A stretch of DNA of 64,000 nucleotides from NCBI GenBank assembly GCA_000751295.2, contig CCMO02000001.1:62001-126000 (forward strand), given 5' to 3'. The notes under the pieces are model-generated. The model saw only the letters and a list, made by a program, of their open reading frames with translations. It ran no database searches and had not been told where the DNA came from. The position numbers were made by a program, and so were the translations under genes. How positions within the stretch are numbered: position 1 is the stretch's first letter; every line of letters starts with the position of its first letter. The DNA is from a bacterium YEK0313 (lineage in GTDB: Bacteria > Pseudomonadota > Alphaproteobacteria > Rhizobiales > Phreatobacteraceae). This document shows positions 33,636-41,812 of this stretch, one piece after another.

Positions 33636-34388
33636 TCATCGTAGATCCGATAGATAATGAAAGCTGTCGGATCGGCATAAAGAGACACGCCATTCTACGG
33701 GCGCGCCCTGAACGTCCGCGGCAATGCGGTCGATCAACAGAACCGGCGCGCCGGGATCGAGGCCGAGAAGGGCCGCATCCTCCGCCGGGCAGGCGATCGC
33801 CTTGAGACTTTCGGTGGCGCGCGCGACCGGCACGCCGTAGCGACCGGCATAGAGGCCATAGAGATTGTTCGGCATGGGCTCCTCGCGCTCGAGCCCGGGA
33901 AAGCGCGCCGCCGGTACGACGATCGCCTCGGAAATGGCCTTTTCGCCGCCGAGCGAGCGCACTCGCCGGATCGACACGACCGAGGCCCCGGCCCCGAGCG
34001 CCAGCTTCGCCCGCATGGTGGCGTCGGCGCGCTGGCGCGCCACCGCATGGACCTCGCTGTCCGGAAAGACGCGCGCACCGCCGTCGCGCGACAGCTTGAA
34101 GAACTGGAACAGCACCCGGTCCTCATCGTGGGACGCGACGAAGGTGCCGCGGCCCTGGCGACGCACGAGGAGGTTCTCGGCCGTCATCTCGTCCAGCGCC
34201 TTGCGCACGGTGCCCTGGCTCACCGCCAGTTCATGAGCGATCTGGAATTCGCTCGGGATGATCTGCCCGGTCTGCCAGCGGCCGTCGGCGATACGCCTGA
34301 CCAGCATGTCCTTGACCTGCCGATAGAGCGGCCGAAAGCCGACGACATCGCCGTCGCCACCGTCGCGCTCGTCCCGTTCGTGAGCCAT
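33636..34388 (-). CDS. GntR-family regulator with UTRA domain (HutC subfamily)
   Basis: A 250-residue regulator. The N-terminal winged helix (about residues 18-85) reads PLYRQVKDMLVRRIADGRW, PSEFQIAHELAVSQGTVRKALDEM and RRQGRGTFVA, the GntR signature. The UTRA effector domain (about 100-248) contains ISEAIVVPAARFPGLE and RVSLCRSDSFHYL. HutC-type members sense small metabolites. Divergent from suyAB with a palindrome over the suyA promoter at 34429, so it likely controls the sulfolactate genes and its own operon with the two binding proteins. Sulfolactate or sulfopyruvate would be the natural ligand, by inference only. Confidence 0.9.
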   Translation of the reverse strand: MAHERDERDGGDGDVVGFRPLYRQVKDMLVRRIADGRWQTGQIIPSEFQIAHELAVSQGTVRKALDEMTAENLLVRRQGRGTFVASHDEDRVLFQFFKLSRDGGARVFPDSEVHAVARQRADATMRAKLALGAGASVVSIRRVRSLGGEKAISEAIVVPAARFPGLEREEPMPNNLYGLYAGRYGVPVARATESLKAIACPAEDAALLGLDPGAPVLLIDRIAADVQGAPVEWRVSLCRSDSFHYLSDLR

Positions 34389-34406
34389 CGGCCTGCCTCG
34401 CTTCCG

Positions 34407-34442
34407 TTGACACTGTATCTGCTCTTATGTCTTATACAAGAC
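34407..34442 (+). promoter_or_regulatory. suyA promoter with GntR-type operator
   Basis: TTGACA (34407-34412), 17 bases, TCTTAT (34430-34435), followed by the start region about 40 bases before the suyA ATG. The inverted repeat GTCTT-ATAC-AAGAC (34429-34442) overlaps the -10 and the expected start point, as a repressor site would. It lies in the 94-base gap between divergent gntR and suyA. Confidence 0.7.
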
Positions 34443-34482
34443 CTATGCGCGAAGAGCGCGACAGCGGCGAGGAAGGCTGGCA

Positions 34483-34782
34483 ATGGCAGGCACAACGGGC
34501 GCCCCCCATCTCCTGGTGCACGAAAAGAAAGACACGGTCGGCGTGGTCGTCGTGGAAGGCCTGAAGGCCGGTACCGACATGCTCGCCGTGGTCACTCACG
34601 ACAATTCGGATTTCCGCATCACTGCGAAGCAGGACATTCCGATCGGCCACAAGGTGGCGCTGAAGAACATCAAGAAGGGCGACACGATCTGGAAGTACGG
34701 CCAGGACATCGGCAAGGCCGTCGCCGACATCAAGGCCGGCGAACACGCCCACGTGCACAACATCAAGACCAAGCGCTGGTGA
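34483..34782 (+). CDS. suyA: (2R)-sulfolactate sulfo-lyase, subunit alpha
   Basis: A 99-residue SAF-domain protein, the small subunit of SuyAB, the UxaA-family lyase that splits (R)-3-sulfolactate to pyruvate and sulfite in the cytoplasm. Visible: HEKKDTVGVVVVEGLKAG, then DFRITAKQDIPIGHKVALK with the family's I-P-x-G-H-K-V-A, and a C-terminal EHAHVHNIKTKRW. Altronate dehydratase has homologous N-terminal SAF sequence, but there it is fused; here it is separate, as in suyA. AGGAAGG is eight bases upstream of the ATG. First gene of the rightward operon, 12 bases before suyB. Confidence 0.85.
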   Translation: MAGTTGAPHLLVHEKKDTVGVVVVEGLKAGTDMLAVVTHDNSDFRITAKQDIPIGHKVALKNIKKGDTIWKYGQDIGKAVADIKAGEHAHVHNIKTKRW

Positions 34783-34794
34783 GGACTTAAAGAC

Positions 34795-36078
34795 ATGTCG
34801 CTGATGGTGGCGAATTTCGAACTCGTCCAGCGCAAGCTGAAATCGGTCAAGGGCCGCAGGATCGACGCCGAGGGCTTCAAGGCTCCGGTGGTCAAGCGCC
34901 CGAGCGGCCGCTCGCTCGACAGCTTCATGGGCTGGCGCCGCGAGAACGGCCGGGTCGGCGTGCGCAATCACGTCCTGCTGCTGCCGCTCGACGATCTCTC
35001 CAACGCCGCCTGCGAGGCGGTCGCCAACAATATCAAGGGCACGCTCGCCATTCCGCACGCCTATGGGCGCCTGCAGTTCGGCGAGGACCTGGACCTGCAT
35101 TTCCGCACTCTCATCGGCACGGGCGCCAATCCGAACGTCGCCGCCGTGGTGGTGATCGGCATCGAGGACCAGTGGACCAAGCGCGTGGTCGACGGCATCG
35201 CCAGGACCGGCAAGCCGGTCGTCGGCTTCGGCATCGAAGGCCATGGCGACATCGCCACCATCGCCAAGGCGAGCTATGTCGCCAAGGAGTTCGTGCAGTG
35301 GGCCACCGAGCTCGCCCGCGAGAAATGCGCCATCGAGGAATTGTGGGTCTCGACCAAGTGCGGCGAGAGCGACACCACGACCGGCCTGTCGTCCTGCCCG
35401 ACCGTCGGCAACATGTACGACAAGCTGATCCCGCGCGGCATCTATGGCGTGTTCGGCGAGACCTCCGAAATTACCGGCGCGGAACATCTGTGCAAGGCCC
35501 GCGCGGCGACGCCCGAGGTCGGCGAGCGCTGGTACAAGATGTGGAAGGCCTATCAGGACGACGTCATCGAAGCGCACAAGACCGACGATCTGTCCGACAG
35601 CCAGCCGACCAAGGGCAATATTGCCGGCGGCCTGACGACGATCGAGGAAAAGGCCCTGGGCAATCTCGAGAAGATCGGCCGTGAATGCCGCTACATCGAC
35701 ATTCTGCAGCCGGCCGAGACGCCGGCGAGCGGCGCCGGCCTCTATTATATGGACACGTCCTCGGCGGCGGCCGAATGCGTGACGTTGATGGCCGCCGGCG
35801 GCTATGTCATCCACACCTTCCCGACCGGCCAGGGCAATGTCATCGGCAATCCGATCGTGCCGGTGATCAAGATCTCGGGCAATCCGAAAACCATCCGGAC
35901 CATGCCCGAACATATCGACGTGGACGTGTCGGGTGTGCTGAAACGGACCATGACGATCCCGCAGGCCGGCGACGCCCTGATCGAGAACATCGTCCGCACG
36001 GCGAACGGCCGCCTGACCGCAGCCGAGGCGCTGGGCCATCGCGAGTTCTCGATGACCAAGCTCTATCGCTCGGCCTGA
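34795..36078 (+). CDS. suyB: (2R)-sulfolactate sulfo-lyase, subunit beta
   Basis: A 427-residue catalytic subunit of the UxaA/GarD iron-dependent lyase family. Core blocks match SuyB: GWRRENGRVGVRNHVLLLPL, NIKGTLAIPHAYGRLQFGED, STKCGESDTTTGLSSCP with its conserved cysteines, FGETSEITGAEH and HTFPTGQGNVIGNPIVPVIK. The end EFSMTKLYRSA is what I recall for SuyB. About 44 residues precede the usual start (GWRRENG) and are basic. The ATG at 34795 has GAGGAC upstream, and the internal Met at 34927 has no ribosome site, so the extension is probably real. Altronate dehydratase or galactarate dehydratase activity is the alternative, but the neighbours fit sulfolactate. Confidence 0.87.
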   Translation: MSLMVANFELVQRKLKSVKGRRIDAEGFKAPVVKRPSGRSLDSFMGWRRENGRVGVRNHVLLLPLDDLSNAACEAVANNIKGTLAIPHAYGRLQFGEDLDLHFRTLIGTGANPNVAAVVVIGIEDQWTKRVVDGIARTGKPVVGFGIEGHGDIATIAKASYVAKEFVQWATELAREKCAIEELWVSTKCGESDTTTGLSSCPTVGNMYDKLIPRGIYGVFGETSEITGAEHLCKARAATPEVGERWYKMWKAYQDDVIEAHKTDDLSDSQPTKGNIAGGLTTIEEKALGNLEKIGRECRYIDILQPAETPASGAGLYYMDTSSAAAECVTLMAAGGYVIHTFPTGQGNVIGNPIVPVIKISGNPKTIRTMPEHIDVDVSGVLKRTMTIPQAGDALIENIVRTANGRLTAAEALGHREFSMTKLYRSA

Positions 36079-36123
36079 TCATTCCCTGTTCCGGCGCGCC
36101 GCCCGGCGCGCCGGACTGCCCCG

Positions 36124-37218
36124 ATGGCAGCCATGGCCGCAATGCCGCTCACCCTCGTCGCGCCGAGCCTCGACAAGGTCGAAGGCTATGTCGATGCCCT
36201 GCGCCAGGGCTGGTCTCCGAACAATCTGCGCGACGTCAGCGCCGAGCAGATCAACGCCTATGAGGCCGACCCGGCAGCCTTCGTGGCGAGCCTGACCAGC
36301 CGCGAGGGACTGATCCTGCTGCCGGACGGATCGCGCGTGCCGAAGCTGCCGTTCATTGCGCGCTGGCTGTGGGACGGTGAATTTGCCGGTGTCATTTCCC
36401 TGCGCTGGCAGGAGGGCTCCGATGCCCTGCCCGCCCACGTCTCCGGCCATGTCGGCTATGCGGTCGTGCCATGGAAACGCCGGCGCGGCTATGCCCGCGC
36501 GGCGCTCGCCGCGATCCTGCCGGAAGCGCGCAGCGTCGGCCTCGACCAGGTCACGCTGACCTGCGATCCCGACAATGCCGCCTCGATCGGCGTGATCGAG
36601 GCCAATGGCGGCCTCCTCGCCGCGCACATCGACGCCTCGCTCCATGGCGACGGCCCGAAGCTGGTCTATGCGATCCGGCTTGGGCCCATTCTCGACACGG
36701 AACGGCTCGTGCTCAATCCGATCGGGTCCGGCGATTTCGATCAGCTCGCGCGCCTCAACGCCGACCCCGAGGCCGGCGGCCGGCTGAAGCACGGCGTCCT
36801 CGATGCGGCGGCGACACGCGATCAACTCGACGGCTATCGGCGCATCTGGGTCGACCACGGCCATGGCATGTTCGCGATGCGCCGCCGCGACACCGACGCC
36901 TTTGTCGGCATAGCCGGCCTCTGGCAGCACGACGACGGCCTCGGCCTGGCCCTGCGCTATGCGGTCATGCCTGAACAGCGCGGCCAGGGCTTTACGCTGG
37001 AGGCCATGCGCGCCGTGCTCGACTTCGCTGCCCGGCGCGATCTCGGCCCGGTCGTCGCGGTCACCCGCGAGACCAACGCCGCGTCGCGCAGGATACTCGA
37101 CGCGCTCGGCTTCAGCCTGCGCGAGGTGCGCCAGCACGACGACCGGCGCTCCCTCGTCTATGCGCAACCCGCCGCACCAGACGCCACGGCGCAGCCGCGC
37201 AGGCAGGACCCTTCATGA
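36124..37218 (+). CDS. Tandem GNAT-domain acetyltransferase
   Basis: A 364-residue protein with two GNAT folds in one chain. Domain 1 (about 1-185) carries GHVGYAVVPWKRRRGYARAALAAIL, the acetyl-CoA-binding R-x-x-G-x-A. Domain 2 (about 190-350) starts ILDTERLVLNPIGSGDFDQL and has LRYAVMPEQRGQGFTLEAM and TRETNAASRRILDALGF, as in RimJ/RimL-like enzymes. It lies inside the suy operon, 45 bases after suyB, and its stop overlaps the suyZ ATG. Several ATGs (36124, 36133, 36142) compete and none has a good ribosome site. No GNAT role is established in sulfolactate breakdown, so the substrate is open. Confidence 0.85.
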   Translation: MAAMAAMPLTLVAPSLDKVEGYVDALRQGWSPNNLRDVSAEQINAYEADPAAFVASLTSREGLILLPDGSRVPKLPFIARWLWDGEFAGVISLRWQEGSDALPAHVSGHVGYAVVPWKRRRGYARAALAAILPEARSVGLDQVTLTCDPDNAASIGVIEANGGLLAAHIDASLHGDGPKLVYAIRLGPILDTERLVLNPIGSGDFDQLARLNADPEAGGRLKHGVLDAAATRDQLDGYRRIWVDHGHGMFAMRRRDTDAFVGIAGLWQHDDGLGLALRYAVMPEQRGQGFTLEAMRAVLDFAARRDLGPVVAVTRETNAASRRILDALGFSLREVRQHDDRRSLVYAQPAAPDATAQPRRQDPS

Positions 37219-38249
37219 CGCTCGTTTCTCCCGCCGCCGCACGCCCCCTGCTGCCCGGCGTGGCGCTCGCCTCCGCCGTCTCGATCGCCGCCGTGTTCGC
37301 CGAGCCACTGGTCCGGTCGGCAAGCGGCGGACGGCTCGCCCTGCCCGGAATGGTCATCGCGCTGATCATCGGCATCGCCCTGCACGGTCTCGCCGCGCGG
37401 CCGCTGTTCGAACCCGGCCTGACCTTCGCGGTGAAGAAGCTGCTGCGCTGGGCGATCGGCCTGCTGGGGCTGCGGGTCGCGCTGGGCGACATTGTCGGAC
37501 TCGGTGCCGGCACGCTGGTGCTCGTCGTCACCGCCATGGCGGTCACCATCGCGACCGGCATCTGGCTCGCCCGCCGGGTCGGAGCCCATGACGGCTACGG
37601 TGCTCTCGCAGGCGCCGCGACCGCGGTCTGCGGCGCCTCGGCCGCCCTCGCCACCACCACGGTGCTGCCGCACTACCAGGCGCGCGCCGCCGACACCGCC
37701 TTCACCGTCGTCGCCGCCAACGCCCTGTCGACGCTGGTCATGCTCGCCTATCCACCGCTCGCCATCCTGATCGGCTTCGACGCGACCAAGACCGGCATCC
37801 TTCTCGGCGCCACCATCCACGACATGGCGCAGGTGGTCGGCGCCGGCTATGCCGTGTCCGATCCGGTCGGCAATACGGCGGTGGTGGTCAAGCTGTTCAG
37901 GGTATTCCTGCTGCTGCCCGTCGTGCTCGTCATCGGCTGGTGGTTCATGCGCCGGGGGGAAACGGCCCACGAGGCCAAGGTGCCCGTGCCGGTCTTCGCG
38001 CTGGTCTTCCTCGCGCTCGTGGTCGTCAATTCGATCCTGCCGAACACCGCCCTCGCCGCCCCCTATGCGCAGGTCAAGGGCTGGCTCGTCGCCATCTCCA
38101 ATGCCGGCCTTCTGATCGCCATCGCCGCGCTCGGCCTCGGCACGTCGATCACCGCCATCCTGTCGATCGGCTGGCGCCATGTCGCCGTCTTCATCGGCAC
38201 CACCGTCACCATCCTGGCCGTCGTCATTGCCGGCCTTCTGATCAGCTAG
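37215..38249 (+). CDS. suyZ: YeiH-family putative sulfate/sulfite exporter (SuyZ/TauZ-like)
   Basis: A 344-residue membrane protein with about ten helices, of the YeiH/UPF0324 family. Members next to sulfonate-degradation genes (TauZ, SuyZ) are proposed to export sulfate or sulfite released from the carbon skeleton. Signatures: LPGMVIALIIGIALHGL, LTFAVKKLLRWAIGLLGLRV, ATAVCGASAALATTTVLPHY and LLGATIHDMAQVVGAGYAVS. The ATG overlaps the GNAT stop (ATGA), so the two are coupled. slcC follows after 11 bases. The anion specificity is inferred from context. Confidence 0.86.
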   Translation: MTLVSPAAARPLLPGVALASAVSIAAVFAEPLVRSASGGRLALPGMVIALIIGIALHGLAARPLFEPGLTFAVKKLLRWAIGLLGLRVALGDIVGLGAGTLVLVVTAMAVTIATGIWLARRVGAHDGYGALAGAATAVCGASAALATTTVLPHYQARAADTAFTVVAANALSTLVMLAYPPLAILIGFDATKTGILLGATIHDMAQVVGAGYAVSDPVGNTAVVVKLFRVFLLLPVVLVIGWWFMRRGETAHEAKVPVPVFALVFLALVVVNSILPNTALAAPYAQVKGWLVAISNAGLLIAIAALGLGTSITAILSIGWRHVAVFIGTTVTILAVVIAGLLIS

Positions 38250-38260
38250 CGCGAGCGGAC

Positions 38261-39196
38261 ATGACCGATATCGTCATCAGCGAGTTCATGGACGAGGCGG
38301 CCGTGGCCGAGCTCGCGTACCGGCACACGGTCATCTACGACAAGACACTCGTCGACAGGCCGGAGGAACTGCTGCGCCATGCCGCCGCCGCCCGGGCGCT
38401 GATCGTGCGCAACCGCACCCAGGTGCGCGGCGCGCTGCTCGAAGCAGGCCGCCGGCTCGTAGCCATCGGAAGGCTCGGCGTCGGGCTCGACAATATCGAT
38501 GTCGCCGCCTGCAAGGCGCGCGGCATCGCGGTGCTGCCGGCAACCGGCGCCAACGATATCGCGGTTGCCGAATGGGCCGTGACGACCATCCTGATGCTGC
38601 TGCGCGGCGCCTATGGCGCCAGCGCCGAGGTGGCCGGCGGCGCCTGGCCGCGCGAGCGGCTGATGGGCCGGGAGGTCTACGGCAAGACACTGGGGCTCGT
38701 CGGTTTCGGCGCGATCGCCCGCGAGACCGCGGCACGTGCGCGCGCCTTCGGCATGACGGTCATGGCCGCCGATCCCTTCGTCGCCGACGGTGATCCGGCC
38801 TGGCGGGCTCACGGCGTCGCCAAGGTCGGGCTCGACACGCTCGTCGCTTCCGCCGATGCGGTCAGCCTGCATGTGCCGCTGACCGAGGAGACCCGCGCCC
38901 TCTTCGACGCGGCGCGGCTCGCGGCCATGAAACCCGGCTCGGTTCTGGTCAATGCCGCACGCGGCGGAGTGGTCGACGAAGCGGCGCTGGCAGCCGCGCT
39001 CGCGGACGGCCATCTCGCCGGCGCCGCGCTGGACGTATTCGACTTCGAACCCCTGAAGGCGGGCTCGCCGCTCGCCGGCGCGCCCAATCTCATCCTGACG
39101 CCGCATATTGCCGGCGTGACCGCCGAGAGCAATGTGCGGGTCTCCGCGGTCACGGCGGCGAATGTCCTCAAGGCTCTCGAGGAGCGCCCGTCATGA
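38261..39196 (+). CDS. slcC: D-isomer-type 2-hydroxyacid dehydrogenase, (S)-sulfolactate dehydrogenase-like
   Basis: A 311-residue NAD-dependent dehydrogenase of the phosphoglycerate-dehydrogenase superfamily. The Rossmann loop is GLVGFGAIARETAARARAF. VNAARGGVVDEAAL carries the catalytic Arg, LDVFDFEPL the Glu region, and LTPHIAGVTAES the catalytic His. With suyAB, suyZ and a comC-like gene in one operon it fits SlcC, which oxidises (S)-3-sulfolactate to sulfopyruvate. Together with ComC it forms a two-dehydrogenase racemase. The ATG at 38261 has GAGCGG upstream; longer in-frame sequence is a shadow of suyZ. The stop overlaps comC (ATGA). Confidence 0.85.
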   Translation: MTDIVISEFMDEAAVAELAYRHTVIYDKTLVDRPEELLRHAAAARALIVRNRTQVRGALLEAGRRLVAIGRLGVGLDNIDVAACKARGIAVLPATGANDIAVAEWAVTTILMLLRGAYGASAEVAGGAWPRERLMGREVYGKTLGLVGFGAIARETAARARAFGMTVMAADPFVADGDPAWRAHGVAKVGLDTLVASADAVSLHVPLTEETRALFDAARLAAMKPGSVLVNAARGGVVDEAALAAALADGHLAGAALDVFDFEPLKAGSPLAGAPNLILTPHIAGVTAESNVRVSAVTAANVLKALEERPS

Positions 39197-40188
39197 ACCG
39201 CGTGTCCATCGAGGCCGCCGAGGTCTATGTCGCCCGCATCTTCCAAGGCCACGGCACCTCCGCGCTCGCCTCTGCCGCCGTCGCACGGGCGCTGGTCGGC
39301 GCCGAGGCCGATGGCCTCAAGGGTCATGGCCTGTCGCGCATCCCGACCTATCTCGGCATGCTTGCCGCCGGCAAGATCCGCGGCGATGCCGTGCCGACCG
39401 CGAGGCGAATCCGCCCGGCGACGCTGATGATCGACGCCGCCGACGGCTTCGCCTATCCGGCCATCGATCTTGCCTGCGCCGAGCTTGCCGTCATCGCGCG
39501 CGAGACCGGCATCGCCGCGGCGGCGATCACCCGCTCCAACCATGCAGGGGCGCTCGGCCACCATGTCGAGCGTCTCGCCGAACAGGGCCTGATCGCACTG
39601 TTCTTCGCCAATACGCCGGAAGCGATCGCGCCGGCGGGCGGCACCCGCGCCGTCTACGGCACCAATCCCATAGCCTTCGCCGCGCCGCTGCCGGGGCGCC
39701 CGCCGATTGTGGTCGACCTCGCGCTCTCCACCGTCGCACGCGGCAATATCGTCGCCGCCAGGCAGAAGGGCGAGGCGATCCCGGAAGGCTGGGCGCTGGA
39801 TGCCGAGGGCCGGCCGACCACCGATGCCGGAGAGGCGCTGAAGGGGACCATGGTGGCGCTCGGCGGGGCCAAGGGGACGGCGCTCGCGCTCATGGTGGAG
39901 GTGCTGGCGGCCGCCCTGACCAGCGCCCACCTGTCCATGGAAGCCTCCTCCTTCCTTGACGACAAGGGCCCTCCGCCCGGAACCGGGCAGACGATCCTCG
40001 CCATCGATCCGGCCGGCTTCGGCCATGCCGCGTTCGGCGAGCGCATGACGGCGCTTGCCGCAGCCAGCGAGGCGCAGCCCGGCGCGCGGCTCCCCGGCCA
40101 GCGGCGCCTGGCGCTGCGTGCCGCCGCAGCTGGCAGCGGCATTGTCCTTCCCGACGATCTGGTCGCGCGTTTTGGTGCTATAGGGTAA
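39193..40188 (+). CDS. comC: Type-2 malate/lactate dehydrogenase family, (R)-sulfolactate dehydrogenase-like
   Basis: A 331-residue NAD(P)-dependent dehydrogenase of the Ldh/ComC/YlbC family, structurally unrelated to ordinary lactate dehydrogenases. Family blocks: DGLKGHGLSRIPTYLGMLAAGKI, ITRSNHAGALGHHVERLAEQG with the catalytic His, YGTNPIAFAAPLPGRPPIVVDLALS and GGAKGTALALMVEVLAAAL. In Chromohalobacter ComC reduces sulfopyruvate to (R)-sulfolactate, the isomer cleaved by SuyAB; with slcC it would racemise sulfolactate. It is last in the operon and overlaps slcC by four bases. A ureidoglycolate or malate dehydrogenase is the alternative outside this context. Confidence 0.85.
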   Translation: MNRVSIEAAEVYVARIFQGHGTSALASAAVARALVGAEADGLKGHGLSRIPTYLGMLAAGKIRGDAVPTARRIRPATLMIDAADGFAYPAIDLACAELAVIARETGIAAAAITRSNHAGALGHHVERLAEQGLIALFFANTPEAIAPAGGTRAVYGTNPIAFAAPLPGRPPIVVDLALSTVARGNIVAARQKGEAIPEGWALDAEGRPTTDAGEALKGTMVALGGAKGTALALMVEVLAAALTSAHLSMEASSFLDDKGPPPGTGQTILAIDPAGFGHAAFGERMTALAAASEAQPGARLPGQRRLALRAAAAGSGIVLPDDLVARFGAIG

Positions 40189-40250
40189 TCCGGCCGGGCG
40201 ATGCGATCACGGCTTCATCGGTCAAACCCGGCCCTGTCCGAGGAGTTGAG

Positions 40251-40727
40251 ATGACCAAAGCCTTTGCCAACGACCTGAAGAGCAATACCCGCAACGCCAT
40301 GATCGCCCTGCTCAACAAGCGGCTGGCCGATGCGGTCGATCTGAAGCTGGCGATCAAACAGGCCCACTGGAACGTCAAGGGCCCCGGCTTCATTGCCGTC
40401 CACGAACTGTTCGACGCGGTGGCCGCCCGCATCGAGGATCATGGCGACACGCTGGCCGAGCGCATCGTGCAGCTCGGCGGCATCGCCGCTGGCACGACGC
40501 AGGCGACGGCGGCGGCCACCTCGCTGGCCGCCTATCCGCTGGAGGCCAGCGCGCAGGCCGACCATCTCAAGGCGGTGAGCGACCGGCTCGGCGCTTTCGC
40601 CAAATCCTGCCGCGAAGGCATCGACGAGGCCGATACGGCGGGCGATGCGGTCACCGCCGACATCTTCACGAGCGTCGCCAGGGCGGTCGACAAGGACCAT
40701 TGGTTCGTCGGCGCCCACCTCGCCTGA
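40251..40727 (+). CDS. dps: DNA starvation/stationary phase protection protein Dps
   Basis: A 158-residue ferritin-like Dps that forms dodecamers, binds DNA and oxidises Fe(II) with peroxide to guard against oxidative damage. The intersubunit ferroxidase residues are in KQAHWNVKGPGFIAVHELFD (His, then the His/Asp pair) and EDHGDTLAERIVQLGG (Asp/Glu). The C-terminus DKDHWFVGAHL is typical. AGGAG lies just before the ATG. A single-gene unit 62 bases after comC, followed by a terminator-like hairpin. Probably under OxyR- or Fur-like control, but no site is recognisable. Confidence 0.95.
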   Translation: MTKAFANDLKSNTRNAMIALLNKRLADAVDLKLAIKQAHWNVKGPGFIAVHELFDAVAARIEDHGDTLAERIVQLGGIAAGTTQATAAATSLAAYPLEASAQADHLKAVSDRLGAFAKSCREGIDEADTAGDAVTADIFTSVARAVDKDHWFVGAHLA

Positions 40728-40746
40728 ACTGCGGCCTCGAAACAGC

Positions 40747-40774
40747 ACGGCCCGAGCCTTGCAGCCCGGGCCGT
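40747..40774. terminator. Bidirectional terminator-like hairpin
   Basis: ACGGCCCG (40747-40754) pairs with CGGGCCGT (40767-40774), 12-base loop. It lies between the convergent dps and oxidoreductase genes. Only CTTCG follows on the plus strand, so the T-run is poor. Confidence 0.5.
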
Positions 40775-40792
40775 CTTCGCGTGAACAGGCGC

Positions 40793-41812
40793 TCAGGCGA
40801 TCTTGATCACCAGCTTGCCGAAATTGCGGCCTTTGAGCAGGCCGATGAAGGCCTCCGGCGCATTGTCGAGCCCTTCGACGACATCCTCGCGATACTTGAC
40901 CTTGCCGTCGCGTATCCAGGCCGACATGTCGGTGAAGAAATCCTTCGCCTGATCGGCGAAGTCGCGCACGATGAAGCCGCGGAAATTCAGGCGCTTGGTC
41001 AGGATGTCACGCAGGATCAGGGGCGTGCGGTCGGGCCCGTCGGGCAGGCTGGTGGCATTGTACTGCGCGATGACGCCGCAGACCGGCACCCGGGCGAAGA
41101 AGTTGAGCAGCGGGAAGACCGCGTCGAAAACCGCCCCGCCGACATTCTCGAAATAGACGTCGATGCCATCGGGGCAGGCCGCCTTCAGGTCCGCCGCGAA
41201 GGTTGGCGAGCGGTGGTCGACCGCCACGTCGAAACCGAACTCCTCGATCAGCGCCCGGCACTTGTCGGCGCCGCCGGCAATGCCGACCGCGCGCGCACCC
41301 TTGATCTTGGCGATCTGGCCCACCGCCGAGCCGACAGGACCGGTCGCCGCGGCAACCACCACAGTCTCGCCGGCCTTCGGCTGGCCGATGGTCAAGAGCC
41401 CGGTATAGGCCGTCATGCCGGGCATGCCGAGCACGCCGAGCGCTGTCGAGATCGGCGCGGCCGATGGGTCGATCTTGCGCAGCGTCTTGGCGTCGGCGAC
41501 AGCATGGGACTGCCAGCCCGAATGCGACAGGACGATGTCACCGACGCGAAAACGGTCGCTGCGGCTCTCCACCACCTCGCCGACGGTGCCACCTTCCATC
41601 ACGCCGCCGATCTCGACGGGCGCGGCATAAGACTTGGCATCGCTCATCCGGCCGCGCATATAGGGGTCGAGCGAGAGATAGCGGATCTTGAGAACCACCT
41701 CGCCTTCGCCCGGCGCCGCGACCGGCGCCTCCTCGATGCGAAAGTCGGAGGGCTTCGGTTCACCATGCGGACGGGCGGCGAGAACAATGCGGCGGCTAAC
41801 GAGACTGGTCAT
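40793..41812 (-). CDS. NADP-dependent oxidoreductase (zinc-free MDR, CurA/PTGR-like)
   Basis: A 339-residue medium-chain dehydrogenase/reductase without zinc-ligand cysteines, of the leukotriene B4 dehydrogenase/prostaglandin reductase group that reduces alkenal and enone double bonds with NADPH. Signatures: RYLSLDPYMRGRMSD near residue 45, LGVLGMPGMTAYTGLL, AATGPVGSAVGQIAK (nucleotide loop), VYFENVGGAVFDAVFPLL and RGFIVRDFAD. The ATG at 41812 follows AGCCGTCC; no strong ribosome site. Convergent with dps. A detoxification role towards reactive carbonyls fits a neighbour like dps but is not shown. Confidence 0.9.
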   Translation of the reverse strand: MTSLVSRRIVLAARPHGEPKPSDFRIEEAPVAAPGEGEVVLKIRYLSLDPYMRGRMSDAKSYAAPVEIGGVMEGGTVGEVVESRSDRFRVGDIVLSHSGWQSHAVADAKTLRKIDPSAAPISTALGVLGMPGMTAYTGLLTIGQPKAGETVVVAAATGPVGSAVGQIAKIKGARAVGIAGGADKCRALIEEFGFDVAVDHRSPTFAADLKAACPDGIDVYFENVGGAVFDAVFPLLNFFARVPVCGVIAQYNATSLPDGPDRTPLILRDILTKRLNFRGFIVRDFADQAKDFFTDMSAWIRDGKVKYREDVVEGLDNAPEAFIGLLKGRNFGKLVIKIA

